8,830 bases of DNA from Nitrospirae bacterium GWC2_42_7 (GTDB lineage Bacteria > Nitrospirota > Thermodesulfovibrionia > Thermodesulfovibrionales > UBA6898): assembly GCA_001803645.1 (NCBI GenBank), contig MHDW01000235.1, forward strand, positions 11,888 through 20,717, written 5' to 3'. Within the stretch, counting starts at the first letter, position 1. The number at the start of each line of letters is the position of its first letter. A model generated the notes under the pieces. It made no database searches, was not told the DNA's origin, and saw nothing but the letters and a program-made list of their open reading frames with translations. This document shows positions 5,169 to 8,830 of this stretch, one piece after another. Both the position numbers and the translations under genes were made by a program.

Positions 5169-7237
5169 GCGATTCAGAAACTGCTGCAAACAAATTCTTC
5201 ATGTTTGACTATGTCCCTATCGGAATATGTGTTTTGCGTAAGGATTATGTTGTTCTGTTCTGGAATAACTGCCTTGAGGACTGGACAGGGATTAGCAAAG
5301 GCAGGATTATAGGTACGAACATCGCCGAACATTTTCCTCATCTTAAAACTTCTAAATACCAAAGCCGCCTTAAAGACATATTTGAGGGCGGTCCTCCGAC
5401 AATCTTTTCATCCCAGCTCCATAAGAATATCTTTCCTTCTCCTTTGGAAAACGGACAGTCCCGCATTCAGCATACAACTGTAACCTCTGTGACAACAAAA
5501 GAAGACGCAGGATACCACGCCCTCATTGCTGTTCAGGATGTTACTGACCTGACGCACCGCATACACGGATACAGAATAATGCGGGATCATGCAATCGAAG
5601 AGATCAAGGAGCGTGAACATGCAGAGCAGGAACTGTTGAAGGTCCATGCCGGGCTTGAACTCAGGATAATGGAACGCACAGCTGACCTTGTCTCTTTGAA
5701 CGAACAGCTCCAGAGAGAGATCACAGAGAAAAAAAGAGCTGAAGAAGAACTGAAACAACTCATTTTCACACTCAATACTCTTGTGGATCATATGCCTGAA
5801 GGAGTCGCTTTGCTGGATTCTGAACATCGCGTTATTCTTGCAAATCAGATAGGAGAAAAGAACCTTTTGACAATTGCCGGGGCAAAGGTGGGTGACAAAT
5901 TAAAAGACATATCAGGGCAACCCCTTGAGAAATTTCTAATCTCTCATTCTGACATGTCTTACCTCGCACTGGAAATAGACGGTCAGTCCAAATGCATTTT
6001 CGAATTGAGAGCAAAGACCATCGTCCAGAACAATGTTTTTAACGGTACAGTGCTTGTTCTGAAAGACGTTACCGAGGAGAGAAAGTATGAAGAACGTATA
6101 CATTCTCATGAACGTCTTGCCTCTGTCGGGCAACTCGCAGCAGGAATCGCTCACGATTTCAACAATATTCTTACAGGTATCATCGGGCTTGCAGATAACC
6201 TTGTGACAGATTATTCTTTGCCTTCTGAAGAAAAACATATGGTCGAAGACATACTACAGAGCGGCCTGCGCGCCTCACAATTGATAAGTCAGATCCTCGA
6301 TTTCAGCAGAAAGTCAATAAATGAGATGAAATCCTTTAATCTGGTCCCTTTTTTAAATGATTTTTCCAAATTCGTCAGAAGAACAATACCGGAAAACATA
6401 GAGATCTCCACTGAATGCAGTTATGAAGAACTTTTTTTAAGGGGGGACCCGTCAAAATTGCAGCAGGTACTTGCCAATCTGGCTTTAAATGCCCGAGATG
6501 CTATGCCGGAGGGAGGTTCCTTAAAATTCACTTTATCGAGTATAAACATTGAACATGGTGAGAATTCACCAATTCCGGAACTTTCACACGGTGAATGGAT
6601 AGTCCTTGAAGTAGCTGATATTGGTTCAGGAATCAAGTGCGAGATACTTCCGCATATATTTGAACCTTTCTTTACTACAAAAGAAGTTGGGAAAGGCACA
6701 GGCCTCGGGCTTTCTCAAGTATACGGCATAATAAAGCAGCACGATGGCCATATTGAATTGGAAACAGAACCCGGTAAAGGCTCTTCTTTTAAAATATACC
6801 TGCCTGCAAGCAAGTCAAGAACTGAATCAGCACCTCAGGGAAAGAATCTTAGCATGCCTAAAGGACATTCTGAGACCATTCTGGTAGTGGAAGATAATGA
6901 AACTATCTGCAATCTTGTTAAAAGAAAACTCAGCAAGCTCAATTACAATGTTATTACAGCAACAAACGGCTTAGATGCATTAAAGATATATGAGAACATG
7001 CAGACTCAAATAAAGCTGGTAATTACTGATCTGGTTATGCCCAGAATGGGTGGCATTGAATTAAGCAAGATTCTGATAAGCAAAACACCATCAGTAAAAA
7101 TTATTGCCATGAGCGGTTATCCTCTTGGTTCTAAGAGGAAAGATTTAACTGATGCAGGCATTATGGAATGCATACAAAAACCCTTTAGCAGCCAGGTCCT
7201 TGTTCAGGTGATAAGCAAGGCCCTTGATAAAAGCTGA
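5165..7237 (+). CDS. PAS-containing hybrid histidine kinase with C-terminal receiver
   Basis: This 690-residue sensor starts at TTG 5165, which overlaps the cheC stop (TTGA); GAGGA lies 6 nt upstream. Order of parts: a PAS domain (about 12-130, IGICVLRKDYVVLFWNNC), a charged coiled coil (about 140-200, many E/K/R heptads), a second PAS (about 200-305), the HisKA dimerisation helix with H330 in AAGIAHDFNN, the ATPase domain with N box (NLALNARDAMPEGG, N442), G1 (DIGSGI, D485), F box (FEPFFTTK) and G2 (GKGTGLGL), then a receiver (about 570-690) with E576/D577, phospho-acceptor D622, S650 and K672. No membrane segment or signal peptide is visible, so it should be a soluble sensor of an internal cue. 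The receiver may control autokinase activity or pass phosphate to an unseen Hpt protein. Together with the upstream regulator and phosphatase it completes a relay. Confidence 0.95.
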   Translation: MSDSETAANKFFMFDYVPIGICVLRKDYVVLFWNNCLEDWTGISKGRIIGTNIAEHFPHLKTSKYQSRLKDIFEGGPPTIFSSQLHKNIFPSPLENGQSRIQHTTVTSVTTKEDAGYHALIAVQDVTDLTHRIHGYRIMRDHAIEEIKEREHAEQELLKVHAGLELRIMERTADLVSLNEQLQREITEKKRAEEELKQLIFTLNTLVDHMPEGVALLDSEHRVILANQIGEKNLLTIAGAKVGDKLKDISGQPLEKFLISHSDMSYLALEIDGQSKCIFELRAKTIVQNNVFNGTVLVLKDVTEERKYEERIHSHERLASVGQLAAGIAHDFNNILTGIIGLADNLVTDYSLPSEEKHMVEDILQSGLRASQLISQILDFSRKSINEMKSFNLVPFLNDFSKFVRRTIPENIEISTECSYEELFLRGDPSKLQQVLANLALNARDAMPEGGSLKFTLSSINIEHGENSPIPELSHGEWIVLEVADIGSGIKCEILPHIFEPFFTTKEVGKGTGLGLSQVYGIIKQHDGHIELETEPGKGSSFKIYLPASKSRTESAPQGKNLSMPKGHSETILVVEDNETICNLVKRKLSKLNYNVITATNGLDALKIYENMQTQIKLVITDLVMPRMGGIELSKILISKTPSVKIIAMSGYPLGSKRKDLTDAGIMECIQKPFSSQVLVQVISKALDKS

Positions 7238-7269
7238 TAATCAAGTCAGCTGAAGTCTAAAAAAAGCAG

Positions 7270-7315
7270 AATAATAAGAGGGAAGCCGGATTAATCCGGC
7301 TTCCCTCTTATTATT
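7270..7315. terminator. Perfect 46-bp palindrome, bidirectional terminator between convergent genes
   Basis: The two 23-base halves are exact reverse complements. The left arm reads AATAATAAGAGGGAAGCCGG followed by ATT at the centre. The stem has a GC-rich core (GAGGGAAGCCGG) and an A-rich arm on one side with a matching T-rich arm on the other, so RNA from either strand forms a hairpin with a U-rich 3' side. It lies 32 nt after the kinase stop and just beyond the minus-strand zinc-ribbon gene, and can end transcription of both. Confidence 0.85.
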
Positions 7316-7324
7316 TAATCGAGC

Positions 7325-7341
7325 AAGACCTAACTGGTCTT
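7325..7341 (-). promoter_or_regulatory. Candidate bacterial SECIS hairpin
   Basis: On the minus strand AAGACC-AGTTA-GGTCTT forms a 6-bp stem with a 5-nt loop. The loop has G at its second position followed by U. The loop begins 22 nt after the UGA at 7360-7358. General rules for bacterial SECIS elements ask for an apical loop about 16-37 nt from the UGA with a G among the first loop bases, and this meets them. It has no U-tract, so it is unlikely to be a terminator by itself. A second small hairpin, AGCCC-GAA-GGGCT (7357-7345), sits directly after the UGA. Confidence 0.35.
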
Positions 7342-7546
7342 AGCAGCCCTTCGGGCTTCAACCACCGCCGTAAAATAAGCTGTTTATCTCTGAAAAACTC
7401 AAAGATCCGGATATTTTTAGTTTGTTTTCCTTGCAGTTAGGACATGTTTCTTTCTTCAGTTCAGTCTCGTCATTTAGCATAGTTGCGTAATTATTCCCGC
7501 AGTTCTCGCATACGCATCTACTATAGGATAATGCTCCTGTTTCCAT
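7340..7546 (-). CDS. Tiny zinc-ribbon protein, candidate selenoprotein (UGA read-through)
   Basis: The ATG at 7546 is chosen because a perfect 8-base ribosome site, GGAGGTGA (7562-7555), lies 8 nt before it; an in-frame ATG at 7564 overlaps that site. Reading to the UGA at 7360-7358 gives 62 residues. Two Cys pairs, C13-x2-C16 (CENCG) and C35-x2-C38 (CPNCK), form a rubredoxin-like zinc knuckle similar in layout to FmdB-type regulatory proteins. The tail is SEINSLFYGGG. If the UGA is read as selenocysteine, translation adds U63 and SPKGC before UAA (7342-7340), giving 68 residues; FmdB-type proteins often end in Gly-rich tails with Cys. The conservative reading ends at 7358. Exact function is unknown; a metal-binding or regulatory role is inferred from the fold only. 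Confidence 0.75.
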
Positions 7547-7571
7547 ATTTCTATTCACCTCCATACTTAAT

Positions 7572-7587
7572 ACAATGGTTTCATTGT
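7572..7587. promoter_or_regulatory. Inverted repeat ACAATG-N4-CATTGT, possible operator
   Basis: ACAATG (7572-7577) and CATTGT (7582-7587) are exact reverse complements separated by GTTT. On the minus strand the dyad begins 6 nt past the -10 box, so it covers the predicted transcription start of the zinc-ribbon gene. A third ACAATG lies at 7602-7607, upstream of that -10. Placement suits a repressor site; in RNA it could equally form a small 5' hairpin. Confidence 0.35.
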
Positions 7588-7593
7588 TAATTG

Positions 7594-7602
7594 ATTATAT
7601 CA
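7594..7602 (-). promoter_or_regulatory. Predicted extended -10 promoter for the zinc-ribbon gene
   Basis: On the minus strand TGATATAAT (7602-7594) matches TG-n-TATAAT. No clear -35 box lies 16-18 nt upstream. It sits in the 105-nt gap below the MshEN gene, so the small gene can be transcribed alone. Confidence 0.5.
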
Positions 7603-7651
7603 CAATGTGGCTAAATTTTCCACTATTTAGGGGTTTTTGCAGGTAATCAAG

Positions 7652-8614
7652 TCAGGAAGGCAACGTAAAATCCAGTATCTTGTTTCTCAGGATAACAATT
7701 TCAAAAGCCAGTGTAGATATTAATGCCATCGCAGATAAAAATACTGCGGTCGAATCAGAAAAAAATCCAACGCCATTGTCCGCATATAACAAAGCAAATG
7801 TTTTGCCCCTGATCTTGATCGGGAGAATAATCGCATCCTGGGGAAGTACTGATAACATCTTTATCAATGGTTCATTGCCTTTTATATCAGTTATCGGTCC
7901 CCTGTATTTTACTCCTCTCCTAATTACCTCAGAAAAAATGGGTGAATCTCCCGAAATTATTTCGAACTTATCTACTTCAAAACCACCTGCTTTCCATCCC
8001 TTGACCTTTCCATCTTTCACAATAAAGAGCGCAACTCTTTTGGCTGATTTATATGATTCTTTAATGAGAAGATCTGATAGCTCATCAATACCCATGATCT
8101 CAGCAAAAGCTGTTTTAATTTTGTCTGCCGGGAGTGCTTCGCTCTTAGTATCAGGCTCAAAGCGTCCTGTTAAAGAATATCTCACCGCTCCTTTTATCCC
8201 GTAATACTTGTATAGCGCAGATTTAAGTCTTAATTCCGTTATCACATACGGGATAATATTTAATCCTGTTACAAAACTAATCTCATCTGTATGACTAATA
8301 TCTCTTGGATTCAGCATGGCAGTATGAAGTTTATTCTTCACTTTCCTGAAAGGCAGTACCATATATTTTTCTGCTGTTTCTTTGTTAATGCAGTTGATTA
8401 CTTCTTCAGGAATAGAGTTAAGCGCCTCAGGAGATACAGCAGGCAGTTTATACAATTTACTGAGAAACATCGATACTTCTTCCTCTTTGAGAAAGTGAAG
8501 CTCAATCATATTTGTACCGATTCTTCCCCAGCATTCCTTCTGCCTTTTTAGCCCCTGCTCCAGTTGCTGCTTTGTTAGAAGCCCTTCCTTGACTAACGCT
8601 TCACCTAATCTCAT
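7652..8614 (-). CDS. Stand-alone MshEN (PilB/GspE N-terminal) protein with GAF-like C-terminus
   Basis: The ATG at 8614 is preferred over an in-frame TTG at 8632, because the family motif begins at residue 2. It gives 320 residues. Residues 2-25 match the first MshEN motif: RLG at 2-4, L6-V7, GLL at 11-13, L18, L22 and Q25. The second half (GRIGTNMIELHFL, about 30-42) is similar but has His40 where Gly is usual. MshEN domains of type II secretion and type IV pilus ATPases can bind cyclic di-GMP. Here no Walker motif or ATPase domain follows. Instead residues about 165-315 look like a GAF-type sensory fold (VALFIVKDGKVKGW, then AIILPIKIRGKTFALLYADN). A cyclic-di-GMP-responsive adaptor is a fair inference, not shown. 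No secretion or pilus genes are adjacent. Confidence 0.83.
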   Translation of the reverse strand: MRLGEALVKEGLLTKQQLEQGLKRQKECWGRIGTNMIELHFLKEEEVSMFLSKLYKLPAVSPEALNSIPEEVINCINKETAEKYMVLPFRKVKNKLHTAMLNPRDISHTDEISFVTGLNIIPYVITELRLKSALYKYYGIKGAVRYSLTGRFEPDTKSEALPADKIKTAFAEIMGIDELSDLLIKESYKSAKRVALFIVKDGKVKGWKAGGFEVDKFEIISGDSPIFSEVIRRGVKYRGPITDIKGNEPLIKMLSVLPQDAIILPIKIRGKTFALLYADNGVGFFSDSTAVFLSAMALISTLAFEIVILRNKILDFTLPS

Positions 8615-8620
8615 ATTTTT

Positions 8621-8626
8621 ATTATA
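8621..8626 (-). promoter_or_regulatory. TATAAT box directly before the MshEN gene
   Basis: TATAAT on the minus strand (8626-8621) ends 6 nt before the ATG at 8614. A start of transcription at the usual distance would fall on or beside the ATG, giving a leaderless or near-leaderless message. A GAGG at 8630-8627 could instead be a ribosome site about 12 nt from the ATG for a transcript begun farther upstream. No -35 box is convincing. Confidence 0.3.
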
Positions 8627-8736
8627 CCTCAATCTTAACGTTGAACTACTTTTGCAATATTATCAGACATGATTAACAGATATATACATTTACTAATGCA
8701 ATACCAGTCAGGATATTCTAAATCCCCTTTAGTTTT

Positions 8737-8795
8737 CTGGGTCATCGCGTAAGAGTGTGGGTCTTTTATCTGGTTTTTTCTCATTTTGTGTGGGT
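8737..8795. repeat. Short direct repeats of a TGGGT motif
   Basis: GTGTGGGT occurs at 8755-8762 and again at 8788-8795, a 33-nt interval, and a related CTGGGTCA lies at 8737-8744. The cluster is next to the C/G-rich inverted repeat. Repeated short motifs like this are seen in the ends of some IS21-type elements and in degraded intergenic repeats. No transposase is visible, so I call only the repeat. Confidence 0.3.
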
Positions 8796-8803
8796 ATTTA
8801 CTT

Positions 8804-8824
8804 CCCCTCCCTTGAGGGGAGGGG
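8804..8824. repeat. C/G-rich inverted repeat, second copy type
   Basis: CCCCTCCC (8804-8811) pairs exactly with GGGAGGGG (8817-8824) around a 5-nt loop, TTGAG. It shares its core with the element at 564-586. There is no U-tract. It continues into the window edge, so its true extent is unknown. Together the two copies point to a dispersed intergenic repeat family in this genome. Confidence 0.5.
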
Positions 8825-8830
8825 ATTGAG

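Noticed and set aside
5165..7237. Classic NtrB/NtrC-type pair or chemotaxis CheA
   Set aside because: The kinase has a HisKA-type H box with attached receiver and no Hpt, P2 or CheW-like domain, and no sigma-54 activator is nearby.
7325..7357. Two small hairpins after the zinc-ribbon UGA as an intrinsic terminator
   Set aside because: Neither is followed by a run of U, and a far better terminator palindrome lies just beyond at 7270-7315.
7680..8204. Plus-strand open frame of 174 codons
   Set aside because: It is antisense to the MshEN-GAF gene and has no ribosome site or recognisable motif.
8737..8830. End of an insertion sequence
   Set aside because: Short repeated TGGGT motifs resemble some element ends, but there is no transposase, target duplication or defined boundary within the window.

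Overview
This 8.8-kb window of moderate-to-low GC is most consistent with a free-living Gram-negative-type bacterium rich in signalling genes. Nitrospirota or a deltaproteobacterial-like lineage are my best guesses, inferred from gene content: a CheC phosphatase outside a chemotaxis cluster, a stand-alone MshEN (PilB/GspE N-terminal) protein, a PAS hybrid kinase and small zinc-ribbon proteins. No marker fixes the phylum. I see no tRNA, rRNA, CRISPR array or intact insertion sequence.

Layout. (1) 1-531, plus strand: the 3' end of a repeat protein with a 51-residue unit, open at the left edge. (2) 532-865: a non-coding gap with a C/G-rich inverted repeat and a possible decayed small ORF. (3) 866-3401, minus strand: a two-gene housekeeping unit, an RluB-type pseudouridine synthase followed by aspartyl-tRNA synthetase, with overlapping ends. 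(4) 3541-4011, plus strand: an orphan protein with a PH/GRAM-like fold and a SHOCT-like C-terminus, transcribed divergently from (3) out of overlapping promoters. (5) 4186-7237, plus strand: a tightly coupled three-gene signalling operon (single-domain response regulator, CheC-like phosphatase, PAS hybrid histidine kinase) joined by 4-nt start/stop overlaps and closed by a perfect 46-bp palindromic terminator. (6) 7340-7546, minus strand: a very small zinc-ribbon protein whose UGA 'stop' is a plausible selenocysteine codon. (7) 7652-8614, minus strand: an MshEN-GAF-like protein. (8) 8615-8830: a gap with short repeats and a second C/G-rich inverted repeat like the one in (2).

How the genes fit together. 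The operon in (5) forms a closed phosphotransfer set. The kinase (H330) can feed its own receiver (D622) and probably the separate regulator (D52). The CheC-like protein carries E-x2-N phosphatase motifs suited to removing phosphate from a CheY-type receiver. None of the three has a DNA-binding or enzymatic output domain, so the output must act by protein contact. The MshEN protein may add a cyclic-di-GMP input nearby, but no shared operon shows this. The AspRS has the His and Gly residues associated with non-discriminating enzymes, which suggests indirect Asn-tRNA synthesis through GatCAB.

The most interesting observation is at 7325-7360. An in-frame UGA after a Gly-Gly-Gly tail is followed by five codons ending in Cys and a UAA. 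A 6-bp hairpin lies at the right distance, with a loop that fits the general bacterial SECIS rules. This is a candidate only.
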